Assembly: GCA_027596035.1 (NCBI GenBank)
Contig: JADGJA010000001.1
Location: 62,001-126,000, forward strand
Length of the DNA: 64,000 nt
Direction of reading: 5' to 3'
DNA from: Thoreauomyces humboldtii
Taxonomy: Eukaryota > Chytridiomycota > Chytridiomycetes > Spizellomycetales > Powellomycetaceae
Below the pieces are notes generated by a model, which searched no databases, was not told the DNA's origin, and was given only the letters and a program-made list of their open reading frames with translations. A program made the position numbers and the translations under genes. Every line of letters starts with the position of its first letter. The stretch's first letter is position 1. This document shows positions 53,686 to 64,000 of the stretch, piece after piece.

Positions 53686-56600
53686 TCAGACCGAAGACGC
53701 AACAGGCTTGGCCTTCTCTTCGGCAGGCTTCTTGTTCTTGGCGGGGTCGACCATACGTCTGGCCATGGCGAGGTCGCGCGCTGCAGCCTCAGCGCGATCA
53801 GTTGCGATGTTCTCCAGTTCCTTACGGATGAGCTTGTCGCTGGGATCCAGCTGCACGAAAGGTCAAGAAGGCTCTGTCAGTGAACAACTCCAGCAGCTCA
53901 AGATCGATATAAAAGCACCCACCTCAGCAGCCTTCCTGAACGCCTCTTTGGCCTCTTCCCATTTCTCCAAGAGCTTCCAAGCGAGGCCTCTTCTGTAGTG
54001 CAGCTTGGCACTGTTCCGGTCTGCCATCAACCCGTCCTCGCAAGCCTTCAGACAAAGATCCGCGTCGTTGACCTTGAGGGCGGCGAGAGCGAGGTTGGCG
54101 TTCAGAGCGAAACGAAGTTTGGCGATGGTGATCTCCTCGTGAACTTCGGAGCCCCAGGTGTGACCGAGCCGGTCCAGTCCGCTCTGGTAGGCGGTGATGG
54201 CGAGATCGGGGTTCTGTGCGGCGAGATGGTTGCTTCCGCACACTTTGAGGGCTTCGGCATCCTTCAGCCGCATGGGGATGGGATCCAGCGGCTGACGATG
54301 CCCAGAAGCCGATCAGCATAGCAACATAGTTTCACGCTAAAGGCAGTAATGCAACATACCGTTTCAACATTGAGTACCTCGATGTGAAACTTCAGGGTCG
54401 CGTTGGGCGGGACTTGCGGTTCGCACCCATCCTCACCGTACGCTTTAAATGAAGCATCAGCAGGGAGTATGGTTACGGCTTGCATGACGTAACTTGAGCG
54501 ACCTACCGCGTTCGGGACCACAGATCATTTCACATTTTTCGCCCGGGCGCATAGTCCCGATAGTTACTTCCCAAGCGGGAAGGATGGACGCTGGTGGCAT
54601 AGACGAAGTTTAGATCGCAAATGAAGTCGCTTTCTGTAATCCGCAAAAGCTCCTTGATACCTGTTTGATGAACGAATTCGAAAGGATGCTTCCGGTTGTA
54701 GCTGCTATCGAATGTTTCTGCACGAGGTTTGCCGTCGTCCAAAACCCAACCGTTGTAGTGCACTGGAAGGTTGGTGCGTTAGCCGATGAACTGGCAAATA
54801 CCTTGCCTAAGGTCTGCCCCACATTACCTTGTACCACACTCATGGGCACAATCAGCGGACCCTGTCCAGGCTCCAGAACCTTCTTCTTGATGGATCCATC
54901 GGCGAGCAGCAGTGAGTATCCTTCGCCGTCCACAGGAGCTTCGGTAACAGTAGCGAGCTCGGGTCGTGCATCTTTTTCCGGAGAGACATCCTCGTCTTTA
55001 GCAGATCCTCCGTTGCCGGCTCGATTGGCCTCGTCCCAGGAGACAGTGGTCTGGTCCTCGACAGGAGGAAGATCCTTCCGACGGACAGTCCGCGGTTGCA
55101 CTTCCAACTCGTGAAGCGTACCGTCCTCGGCGATGCGCTTGTAGCGACCACCCGAGTAGGCGAATCCGTGGGGTACACGAGGGTATACGGGAAGCTCACC
55201 GGGATCCGAGGCAGCGTAGTACTCCGGATCATGGACCCAAGTGTGCTTCCCGTCAAAGTCGCCGGCCTGCAGGAGTCGACAATCCGGGAGTCCGTGACCG
55301 GGATGGTCACATCTCAGACAGTGACCCATGGCGCGGCGGTAGCTCCAAGTCGACTGTGGGATGCCGCACTTGTCGCTGAGACGTTGCTTAGGGACGGTAG
55401 GGATTGCCATCGACGAGTTCCGGTAGCGTTGAACAGCATTCCAGTCCTTGCTGCCATCCCGATCATCCTTCAGGAGACAGTCTTGGACACAGTGTGAGGG
55501 GTGACCACAGCGAAGACAGACTCGCAGAGCCTTGCGATGGTCCCAGAGCTCTCGGGTGATGCCGGCGAGGGTGGGTGGACGTCGGTCGCGGTAGAGGCTA
55601 TGCTCACGCTCCACTTTCGGTTGCTGGTCTTGCACTGGCACAGAATGTTTGTCGGCAGCAGCAGCGATGGATGCTACGGCAGCATCCGCTGCTTTCTCAG
55701 CCTTGCTTTTCTTTTTCTTGATTGGCGTGCCGTCCTCATTGACGTTGAGGTTGGCAGGCTGAGCAACCGGTTCCTAGCCAGTAAAAGCTAGCTTTAGCGT
55801 TTAGCGCAAGGCGAGCTCGGATTGGGAAAGAAAGTCACCTGGTGCTCAAAGTACTTTGTGACTAATCGCTGTCCTTCGACAATTTCGCAGACCTCGATGG
55901 GGAGATAAGTCCATCCCTGTAAGAGAGAAACGTTGCAAAGGTGGTCAGAGAGAAACCGGGATTCACTGTCTAAAACACAGTTACCGCTAGTTTCTGGACC
56001 GCAACGCAAGGCAAATTTGGGTAGAGAAGCTTGACTTTGTACTGCATATCGAAGTACTCTTCAACAGAGACGTCCCTTCCGGCAGGAGCGAAGTCGAGCA
56101 TGATCTCGTTTGCCGGCAGTTTCGAGAACTCCGTGATGCGGTACTGGCGCTTAAACTCGGGTCGATGGGTGGTAAGGATCTTGAACTGCCTGAGCTCGAG
56201 GGTAAGGTAACCAATGTCATCTGATGTCAGAGGACGAGAGAGGCTCTTGTGCTTTTTGCGCATAGGATAGCGCTTTGCAAGAAGACGAGAGACGATAGAC
56301 AGCAAGGGTCCTAGATGCCCACGAAATGTTCAACACACGATCTCCATTTCTCTGATAATGAAGACAATGAACGAATGTGAATGATACTCACCTGACTCCA
56401 TGAACTCGTCGTCAGCGGGCTCAACTGGTTTGTGGAACTCCATGCCCACTGGCAACTCTCGGTGGCGAGGAGCTTCGAACGGGGGTGTCTCTGCTTTGTG
56501 CTCCATGTGAGGCAAGTTTTCTGGGATGCCAAGGGATTGACTAAACAGTTGTATCAAAGTATACTCTATCAGTTATAGAAGCGATATGGACACTTCCAGC

Positions 56601-56890
56601 ATGATAGCCTGAGAAGCAAGCGCTCTTTGGTTTCATGTTACTAACCTGATCTCCCTCTCAATATCGTCCGCGATCGCCTCGAAGTTCCGTCGATGATCCT
56701 CAAACTCTCGCTTTAATTCAGCGCCATCCTTTGAATCTTTGTAAGATGGAACGATGGACGACAACGTCCTAGGTTAACGAGGTCTTGCGAGCCTTTTGCA
56801 TCTGAAACCCTGTCGAAAGTCGGCTTTACCTCTTCTTTCGGGGTTGTTGTTGGAGGCAGAATCCTTCGTTCGGGAGTCCGTTTCCATCAT
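53686..56890 (-). CDS. PAZ-zinc knuckle-FKBP-TPR fusion protein
   Basis: Exons 56890-56830, 56736-56646, 56540-56392, 56310-55985, 55916-55839, 55773-54828, 54762-54661, 54590-54507, 54442-54360, 54291-53923 and 53850-53686 keep one frame to 817 residues. Residues about 128-234 are an Argonaute-type PAZ domain: RQFKILTTHRPEFKRQYRI, VSVEEYFDMQYKVKLLYPN, LPCVAVQKL and YLPIEVCEIVEGQR. Two CCHC knuckles (CLRCGHPSHCVQDC at 320-333, CLRCDHPGHGLPDC at 386-399) follow a Lys-rich run. Residues about 530-639 are an FKBP domain (VHYNGWVLDDG, TFDSS, ILPAWEVTIGTMRPGEKC, AYGEDG) with isomerase residues kept. The rest is a TPR array (LKVCGSNHLAAQNPDLAITA, LHYRRGLAWKLLEKWEEA) like FKBP co-chaperones of Hsp90. 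MID and PIWI are absent. The knuckle exon has no ATG before its first knuckle, supporting one gene; two fused models remain possible. Confidence 0.75.
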
Positions 56891-57183
56891 GTATGCGCGA
56901 TGTATGCCCGAACCTTGCAAAGGATCTGAACGGTTGGCAGGTGTCGTTCCGAGAGGATGTCGAGATCTCGTTGCAAAACAGAATGCGGTCTCACATGGAA
57001 AGCCGCTGCAGGGACGGCGTCACGTGACACAGCCCGAACCAACATCCTCGCACACAATCTCATTATACACTCCTCAAAAAAGATATCTACAGCACTGAAG
57101 GGAGCGGACCGAAAGGCAGAAAACAGTTACAAAGGTTAGAGGGGATTCGCATCTTCAATCTGCAGGTGTATCAGTCACCCGCA

Positions 57184-58458
57184 TCAATGCTTTCCTCGTG
57201 CGCTGGCCCGAGCGTTGCGGCAAGGCCGACAACCCTTCGGCAGAGAATGCTTCTTTTTCGCAAGAGACCTTTGCTCCGACGCCGACACGATGAAAGGCTT
57301 GCCGCAAACACGACAATCCCGCGTGATGTCAACTAGTATGCGATATGAAGCGCGGGTGGCCAGCTTAGTTCCGAGCCTGTCTTCAGTCACCGGTAGCAGA
57401 AGTTCGAGAAGGGTGGGGCCTGTTCGGTTGGCAAGGACGCAGATGCCGAACACAGCCGAATGCGCGGCAAAGAGATGATTCTGCCAGTTTGCTTCAGAGA
57501 CTCCCAGCGGTTTGATTAGCGAGATGGCGGGGAAAAAATGATCGACGGCCTTCATGGGAGCATCGAGAAGCCGGTCCAGCGCGGGGTTGGGTTGCACAGC
57601 CGCTTGTTCCCACGTCACGCAACCTGCTTCTTTATCCCAGAAGGGAATGACTTCTGTGATACGTTCGAATCCTAGCCGCGCATAGAGAGCTTGACGAAGC
57701 GGACGAAGGCTCGCGTGTAGGTTTCCCAGCTTCTTGACAAGGGCGGATGCGGCGCCCCGAGTATACTGCTTATCGTTTTTCAGCTGATAATAGTCCGCAG
57801 GAGCCCGAACAACGGATGGCGGCGGGTTCAGGCTAAGTGACCGATCTGCTGGTCCTCTACGCTTTCGTGCGCTCTGATGAAGGACCAGCATCTGGTTGTC
57901 GTAGTCCAATTCGAAATTACCGTATACATCATATGTGGCTCCTTCATAACGAAACATGTCTTGATCATTGGAAAGCACGGATGCGCCATCTACTTGGGCG
58001 TGCAAGCACAGAGTATCGTCGTTGTCATGCGTGGAAGAGAACAAAACCGCGACGCCGTACCTAGAGAACATGTCGCCGACCAGAATGGACACATTCAGAG
58101 GGACGTTCCGTTTTTCCTTCGTGATCTCCTCCACCCGACGCTTCTTCCATTTTCTCCGAGCTTCCTCGGAAGGTGAAGTATTGTCGATAAAAACTTTGAG
58201 GTCATATCCGGAACGTTGCGCGAAGGACACGAAATCGCGGACACGGGAGATTCCGTTGATCCATCCCCAGTGTGATTCACCGTGCGGAAAGAAGGCAGCG
58301 AGGTAATTCAAAGCATCCACGTAAAGAAGTATTTTGGAACCACGTTCGGTAGGACGGCTGGTTTCCAAGCTCATGCCTCGGAGTAAACGAGCGGGACCAA
58401 AAGGCTGAGCAGGATACATCCTGAAAAACCTTGAAAAGCTGCTTGTGCCGAAGGTCAT
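57184..58458 (-). CDS. PIN/FEN-like nuclease-fold protein with zinc ribbon
   Basis: One exon; from the ATG at 58458 it has 424 residues. An ATG at 58740 in frame would overlap the divergent RER1 coding region, so I prefer the downstream start. Residues about 40-200 look like the FEN1/XPG (PIN-like) fold: ILLYVDALNYLAAFF (first Asp), KVFIDNT, SRYGVAVLF, DNDDTLCLHAQVDGASVLSN and DQDMFRY, giving the acidic cluster expected for a metal-dependent nuclease, as in Asteroid/XPG-type proteins. The C-terminus has a CxxC...CxxC zinc ribbon (DCRVCGKPF, GCRPCRN). The Arg/Phe-rich start (FSRFFRMYPAQPFGPARLL) could be a mitochondrial presequence. I do not know the family's function. Confidence 0.7.
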   Translation of the reverse strand: MTFGTSSFSRFFRMYPAQPFGPARLLRGMSLETSRPTERGSKILLYVDALNYLAAFFPHGESHWGWINGISRVRDFVSFAQRSGYDLKVFIDNTSPSEEARRKWKKRRVEEITKEKRNVPLNVSILVGDMFSRYGVAVLFSSTHDNDDTLCLHAQVDGASVLSNDQDMFRYEGATYDVYGNFELDYDNQMLVLHQSARKRRGPADRSLSLNPPPSVVRAPADYYQLKNDKQYTRGAASALVKKLGNLHASLRPLRQALYARLGFERITEVIPFWDKEAGCVTWEQAAVQPNPALDRLLDAPMKAVDHFFPAISLIKPLGVSEANWQNHLFAAHSAVFGICVLANRTGPTLLELLLPVTEDRLGTKLATRASYRILVDITRDCRVCGKPFIVSASEQRSLAKKKHSLPKGCRPCRNARASARGKH

Positions 58459-58681
58459 ACAGTATGCGAAAACTCGACCTTGCGAGGGCAGATGCCCGCG
58501 AAGGAAATGTACGGTAGGTTTGTGGGAATTACGGTACGTTTGGGAAGGTTTGTGGTTTGGGAAACGAGAGATCCCACACGGTGCTGGTGCTTCGGCGGCC
58601 GAAAGCGAACCCTCTTCTCGCAAATCCCATTCCTCAACTCCAAGCCTCAACCCGTTTGCCAAGAGGGCGCTCACAACAGCC
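58459..58681. promoter_or_regulatory. Divergent promoter PIN-like / RER1
   Basis: 223 bases between divergent starts, with repeated GGTTTGTGG/GGTAGGTTTGTGGG words at about 58510-58560. Confidence 0.45.
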
Positions 58682-59643
58682 ATGGACTCGAGCACCGGCG
58701 CTATGCCGCCCCCAACAGGCATTCCCGCACAAGCATCCATCGCGCAACGGGTACGTCTGGTTAACAGTCGTTCACCGTTGACGCCTTACCGCGCGCTTGA
58801 AAACGCCGCGATCCGCCGAACCCTAAGTTACTGACCGGCTGTTGTCCTTCTGTAGAAATTGCAAAAGCTCCTGGATCAGACTACTCCATACCCAATGCCT
58901 CGATGGGGCTTTACCGCGTTCGTGCTGGTCCTGTACATCGTCCGGGTGTTCTTTGCACAGGGGTGGTATATTGTTACGGTATGACGTTCCTTGGCTTTCG
59001 TGCCTTTGATGATGATCGTGTCCCTCACTCAGGACTTTCTGCCACGTTAGTATGCCCTTGGCATTTACCTGCTGAATTTGTTCCTGGCTTTCCTCACGCC
59101 GAAGTTCGACCCCGCGACGGAAGATTCTCTGGATAATGGCGGACCGGAAGAGGAGGGACCGGGGCTTCCAACGAAGGGAAACGACGAGTTCCGTCCTTTC
59201 ATTCGAAGGCTTCCAGAATTCAAGTTTTGGTACGCCGCAGCAGGTTTTTGGGTTTCGTCGGATCGGTGATTTAATACCTGCGCGCGTTTTCTAGGATTTC
59301 GGCGACGAGAGCCGTGTTCCTCTCGCTATTCTGCTCGATGTTCAGGATGTTTGACGTCCCGGTCTTCTGGCCTATTCTATTGTTCGTACCCATGCTGGTC
59401 TATCATCGAGTCGTTTCGGGTAAACACTGACGCGTCGATTCCATCAGGATGTACTTCCTGGTCCTCTTTACAATAACCATGCGACGACAAATTCGGCACA
59501 TGATCAAATTCAAGTACGTGCCCTGGAACTTTGGAAAGAAGGTAGGAGAACGGGAATTTCGATAGAGCTGTTGTCCTGAGGGAAAGGCGAGCAACCGCTA
59601 ACGCATCTCCCCTGTAGAAATACGCTGGAGGAAGTAGCAAGTG
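58682..59643 (+). CDS. RER1: Golgi-ER sorting receptor Rer1
   Basis: Exons 58682-58750, 58856-58978, 59051-59229, 59294-59380, 59447-59540 and 59617-59643 give 192 residues, the family length. Conserved segments: [127 protein letters not shown] and the end KKYAGGSSK. Four membrane helices. Rer1 returns unassembled or ER membrane proteins from the cis-Golgi by COPI. The fourth donor is GTTCGT, chosen because it restores the invariant LLMYF. Confidence 0.96.
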
Positions 59644-60017
59644 AAAAATTATCTCCGCCTCGCCTGCTGCCTTTCTCTCCTTCTTCTCTTTCCGGACGAT
59701 TTGCTCGGACTCTCCTTACGGAAGCGTCTCCCGCGACTCCCGCGACGCAACGGCCGATCTGCCGCTCCGCTTTTTTACTATCTGCGCGCTAATAGATGGA
59801 TCATTTGCGATATCGGGCATGATGATGTCTTGTGAGCGATTTGGGCGTTTGGAATTGCAATGTCAACGCCGAGGATATGCTTGTCCCGCGGGAAAAGAAA
59901 ATGTATGTGAATGCATTGGTAAGGCAGTGGGAAGAAAGCGTGACGATGTGGACCAGCACCCTGCCGGCAGGTGGAGGCAGAATAAATAAAAGGAAAAGAT
60001 GCAACTGTTCGAACTTC
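59644..60017. other. Convergent intergenic region
   Basis: 374 bases between the stops of RER1 and La. Nothing recognised. Confidence 0.5.
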
Positions 60018-62096
60018 TCAATCCTGCTTGGCGACCTTGACGGGGGGTGGTGCCCCGTTCGGGGCTTCTTCGGCCTTTCGCTTGCCGTAGGGCGCGGGCG
60101 GAGGAGCGACGTGATACCCGGGCGTGATGTTGGCATTGAGACGAGTATCGCGATCCGGCGGAGCTCGACCTCCTCGTCCGCGACCGCGTCCCCGTCCTCC
60201 ATCGCTAGGTCGGGATCCGCCACGACCACCTGCGCGAAAGTTGTTGTTGTTGCGTTCAAACCGGCCGGGGTTCATCGGATTCCTGTAAAAGTATTCGTCT
60301 TCCTCTTGACGGTTTGGGCGACGGATGATAAACTTCCCGTCCAGACCGTCCACGGAAAGCTTAATGTTCTCATGCGATGGCGTGGAAGGACGACTGCTCA
60401 CGTTTTGACTCGGAGGCTTCGGTGTGCTCGATGTGCTCGATGTGCTCGGTGTGCCTGGGGGCGTCCTCTGAGGCTGAGAAATGAGATTTGCTGGCGTTCC
60501 GCGCGGAGCAACGGTAGGTACTGTAATGAAGGTGGTGGCGCGGGGTTTGACAACCTCCGGGACGCCAGGACTTGAAGATGCGCCTTCACTCGTGGGCGGT
60601 GAAGAGACAACGGTACACCTTCCTTGCTGCAAAAGCCGTTTGACGGCTTGATCGGCTCCCCCAGCGAATCCGAAGATGACATACGCATTGGGTTCCCCAG
60701 AACGGTACTTGATGTACCTCATCTTGTAGTCACGGAGAAACTCCTATGAATCGGAAAGTCGATAAGTAACTTCCAGGAACCGTTCGCATGACCGTGTACT
60801 CCTACCTTGACTTCTTCAACCAGCGTCAGCGGGCCGAGGTTATCCAGGCACAGGAGCGACCGGTCCATGTCTTGCGGCTTATTATCGAACGAGCTCGGCA
60901 TCGGCCCTTTTCCGTTTCGGGACGGTGCGAAGGACCCGTTATATTCCTTCGTCTTCATTTCGATATAGGCCGCTCTGAATTCTATATCAGAAGCTGTGTT
61001 TGGCTTGGTTCGATTTCGAGGCTTTCAGCTTACTTCATAAGAATCATGAGTGGCTTGCCCTCGTACTCCAAGGTCATCTTGGAGACAGCTTCTGCGTCCT
61101 CAGGTTTCTGGAACTCGACATAAACCGAACCCTACGAAAAACCAGTATGTTAAACGCGCCGCAAGCAAATTATGCATCACTCATAGCATCACCAACATAC
61201 TTTGAAGAGGTTGGTTGTTCGGTCTCGCCGAAGCATCGTATTCTTGTAACTTCCAAGAGGCATAAAGAGATCGGTGCAGTAGTCTAAAACGTTTGTCATG
61301 TCTTCGGGAAACCCTTTCTGCAAAGAGAACACGCCTGATTAGTCACGATGCTGATTTCGTAAGTCGTGTTCGTATTGTGAAAGAAGACCCGCTCACCACG
61401 TAGATTGTTCGCGCGTGGCGTGGGTCGTAGTTGTTCTTGAAAGGAACCTGGTCACGTTGAATGGGAACGCTTGCTCCGGATGGTTTTTTCGGTACTCGAC
61501 GGATGGATTGCCCGTCGGGAGACACATCCATGAGCGACTTGCTCAGCTTCACAGCCTTTGCAACCTCGTCCTTATCCTTGCAAAGAGCGCGAAGCTTGTT
61601 GAAGTCCATCATGGTGCGGAGAGGGACCCAGCCATCCGCGTTCTTTGCAATGATATCTTTGAGGAAGTCATCCCTCGAAAGATTAGCATCTAAGAAAAAC
61701 AGTGTCAGAGATTTTGCCCAGGTGAGGCAAAGATTTCTCGCGCCACGCACCACCGAAGTAGTATTCAACTTGCTTCAGGATCTCCTTGTACATATGACGG
61801 GTGGCAGGGTCCTTTGGCCACGGATCTTCAACTGTAGCGGGCGCTTCTGGTTTGGCGTCCGTTTCTTCTGCGCCTGCAGGAGCAGTTGAAGCGCCCTCAT
61901 CAGGAGCTGCAACGGACTCGGCAGGTGTTTCGTCCATCGACAACTCGTTCGTCGGAGTACCGAGGGCTAATGGCATAGAGACGGTCTCCGTGCTCAGGTC
62001 CATAGCAGTGTCTTCAGAAGGCTCCAAGTTGATAGCGTCTGCGGGAGAGGCCGCTGGCATCGGTGACAGCAGCTGCGTGCTGGCCTCAGGACTCAT
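60018..62096 (-). CDS. LHP1: La protein (RNA 3'-oligoU chaperone)
   Basis: Exons 62096-61751, 61689-61397, 61317-61201, 61131-61034, 60974-60806 and 60743-60018 give 582 residues. A disordered acidic N-terminus (about 90 residues) precedes the La motif (ILKQVEYYFGDANLSRDDFL, then GWVPLRTMMDFNKLRAL) and RRM1 (ARTIYVKGFPEDM, GSVYVEFQKPEDAEAVSKM). A second RRM-like unit follows (DMRYIKYRSGEPNAYVIFGF region), then a Ser/Thr/Pro linker, an RGG tract (GGRGRGRGRGGRAPPD) and a basic end (GKRKAEEAPNG). La binds UUU-OH ends of Pol III transcripts, including the tRNA precursors, and protects them from exonucleases. It is longer than yeast Lhp1 (275) and human La (408), mainly through the acidic start and the RGG tail. 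The family member (genuine La or LARP7-like) is not fully settled. Confidence 0.9.
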
Positions 62097-62400
62097 GCTG
62101 ATAAAGTGTAGGCTCGGGCGAGGGTATACGAGGGGTCAAGACAAGTATCGATACTGACGATAAACTCAAGGATAGTGCTTCCTATCGATCCTTTCCCCGT
62201 CCCTTTACGATGGGCTTGAACGAACTGGGCAAGCGGATGCCGTGGCCTGAACGCCGTGATGGTCGGTTGTGGAGAGTGAGAGGAGCCGAGAGGAAAGCTT
62301 GTGACGAGGCTCTCAACAAAAACAAAAAAATAGGTGTCGATAGTCATTTATACCGTAGCTCATTCAACAGCTCCTCATCTCCCAAGAGTTACTGACGGTG
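62097..62400. promoter_or_regulatory. Divergent promoter La / ARMT1
   Basis: 304 bases between divergent starts. An A-rich run lies at about 62320-62332. No clear factor site. Confidence 0.45.
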
Positions 62401-63845
62401 ATGGCCGACTGCGAGGACCTAGCATCTTTCCCGCCCGGCATCACGCCGCTCGCCGCATCTCAAAAGGCAACCTTTGCGTACACGACCGTGAAGGACCGCC
62501 TTCCGGTCATTTTGACAAAGTGCGTCGACGAAATCTCTCGGACCCTTCATGCAGAGACTCTAGTAGGCGGGTCCGATTCCATCGCAAACGAAAAGGTCAC
62601 TGAAGGAAAAGCCATCATCGCATCGCTTAGCAAGCTCGTCTACGAGTTGCAACGCGATCGCCCCCTCACACTGTTGGAGGACGACGAGGAGGATGCTGCG
62701 ATCTGGAACAGCGTGCTGGCGAAGATGGACCCGTCAGGGTCACAACCAGCCACGTGGTTCTCCGCCCCATGGCTCTTCATCGAGTGCTTCATGTACCGCA
62801 AGATCCGGTCGATCTTCGTGTTGACGAGACACTGGAAGGACCATGACGTCTTTGCCAGCAATCAGAAGGAAACGGCGTTCTCCGGATCTTTGACGTCCAT
62901 GGAGACACTGGCAAAGCATCTGAATGATGTCAAGAAGACGGATTTGGACGACGCCGGGAGGATTGCGGTCTTGCAGGAATTCGTGCACTTTTCTCTGTGG
63001 GGAAATCAGACGGATCTCTCTCTGCTGCAAGACGTTGCGCACGAATCTTTGCACCAGCTGCAAACCACTACGACCGCCAATCTTACGGAGATGGAGAAGC
63101 GAATCATTGTGAACGATAGTGATGCTCTCGTCGATACCTTGAAGGTTCTCAAGAACGGACGCTGCGATTTCATCCTCGATAATGCTGGTTTCGAACTGTA
63201 CGCAGATCTCATCCTAGCTGATTGGCTTGTGCACTCGGGAACAGCAAGCACGGTCGTCTTTCATGCCAAACGCATACCTTGGTTTGTGAGCGATACCACC
63301 CGAAAGGATTTCGAGTGGACGCTTGAAGCGATACAGAAGCATGCCCGTGACACTTCGGACGATGTCCTCGACGGAACAGTCCAGCGTTGGCGGGGCCTGC
63401 TGGAGAAGGGCACCTGGCGATTGCAAGTATCACCTTTCTGGACCCTGCCATATCCGTTCTGGCAGCTTCCCACCGCTGGCAATGAGCTTTACACGGAGAT
63501 GTGCACTTCCGACTTGTGGATATTCAAAGGGGATCTGAACTACCGCAAGTGTCTTTACGATGGCGACTGGCCTACGACCACACCGCTGAAGGTCGCGTTG
63601 GGAGGCCTTGTACGGAAGGACACCCCGCCACTGGTACTGCTAAGAACGTGCAAGAGCGATCCAGCGGTGGGTCTCAAGGACGGCCAGGCAGGGGAAATGG
63701 ATATTGCAGACAAAGATTGGCGAATCAACGGGAAATGGGGTGAGCAACACTGTAGTTCCCAGCCATACTACGCTTTCAGCTGTTAACCTAGCATTGCTTA
63801 TTTTGCTTTACAGGTGTCATACAATTTCAACCCCGCCAAGTATGA
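62401..63845 (+). CDS. ARMT1/DUF89 damage-control phosphatase
   Basis: Exons 62401-63739 and 63814-63845 give 456 residues (human ARMT1 441, yeast YMR027W 470). The DUF89 core is clear: WFSAPWLFIECFMYRKIRSI, the metal-site motif DFILDNAGFELYADLILADW (Asp, Asn, Glu, Asp), VVFHAKRIPWFVSDTTRKDF, and SDLWIFKGDLNYRKCLYDGDW with the second aspartate set. Enzymes of this family remove phosphate from fructose-1-phosphate and other damaged sugar phosphates with Co2+/Ni2+/Mn2+. The methyltransferase activity once proposed for the human protein is disputed. The second exon has only ten residues and ends IQFQPRQV. Confidence 0.94.
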
Positions 63846-64000
63846 GCATATCGGTAGAAGCGTGGCAGCCTAAATCGATGTATACCCACGACACGACACT
63901 TGACTTGACTCAAGGTTGAGCATGTAGTCCCCCCAGATACTCATTTAGCGTAACGGACTAGCTCTCGAAAATCCCGCGGAAGAGGAGACGAGACGTTCCC

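Noticed and set aside
55552..55647. Independent start of a separate zinc-knuckle/FKBP gene
   Set aside because: The only start-like codon before the first knuckle is GTG; no ATG exists there, and the exon joins the PAZ exon in phase.
58459..58740. Longer N-terminus for the PIN-like protein from an ATG at 58740
   Set aside because: It would overlap the RER1 coding start on the other strand and adds low-complexity sequence before the domain.

Overview
The window is nuclear DNA of a fungus, probably an early-diverging, flagellated (chytrid-like) one. It is gene-dense and strand-mixed, and almost every gene is cut by short GT-AG introns of about 45-115 bases. Fungal markers are a Kin28/CDK7 kinase, Hsp104, a YHM2-type carrier, a MIM1-like outer-membrane protein, Arp9, Kre33 and Rer1. 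A CEP44-like centriole protein and a nicotinamide phosphoribosyltransferase, both absent from yeasts, argue for a lineage that kept centrioles. The placement is inference; I could run no search. All exon coordinates were spliced by hand; nearly all models give one uninterrupted frame whose length is a multiple of three.

Layout. 0-9 kb: a 5'-truncated orphan gene with RNA polymerase II CTD-like heptads, a small BRCT protein, a ZIP zinc transporter and a C1/peroxin-domain protein. 9-17 kb: a serine beta-lactamase-like hydrolase, MIX23, the TFIIH kinase CDK7/Kin28 and a secreted M13 metallopeptidase. 17-18.6 kb: an initiator tRNA-Met and a perfect 50-base hairpin in otherwise empty DNA. 18.6-31 kb: Hsp104, NAMPT, CEP44, YHM2, GPN2 and a MIM1-like protein. 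31.9-44 kb: the COMPASS subunit Ash2/Bre2, Arp9, ARPC4, an unresolved coiled-coil gene, an F-box/LRR protein and a secreted SnoaL-like protein. 44-53.5 kb: Kre33/NAT10, a Dabb-domain gene broken by one in-frame TGA, an Eri1-like exonuclease, EMC8 and an F-box/ankyrin-like protein. 53.7-64 kb: a PAZ-zinc knuckle-FKBP-TPR fusion, a PIN/FEN-like nuclease, Rer1, La protein and an ARMT1/DUF89 phosphatase.

The most striking observation is the gene at 53686-56890. Eleven exons splice in one frame to an 817-residue protein joining an Argonaute-type PAZ domain (without MID or PIWI) to two CCHC zinc knuckles, an FKBP prolyl isomerase domain and a TPR domain. FKBP-TPR proteins are Hsp90 co-chaperones, and some assist Argonaute loading in animals, so the fusion could tie small-RNA 3'-end binding to the loading chaperone. 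It lies within 14 kb of an Eri1-like exonuclease, a PIN/FEN-like protein and La, all acting or expected to act on nucleic-acid ends.

Genes are mostly housekeeping and do not form one pathway. Several are divergent pairs with short shared promoters (GPN2/MIM1-like, ASH2/ARP9, ARPC4/coiled-coil gene, EMC8/F-box-ankyrin, PIN/RER1, La/ARMT1).
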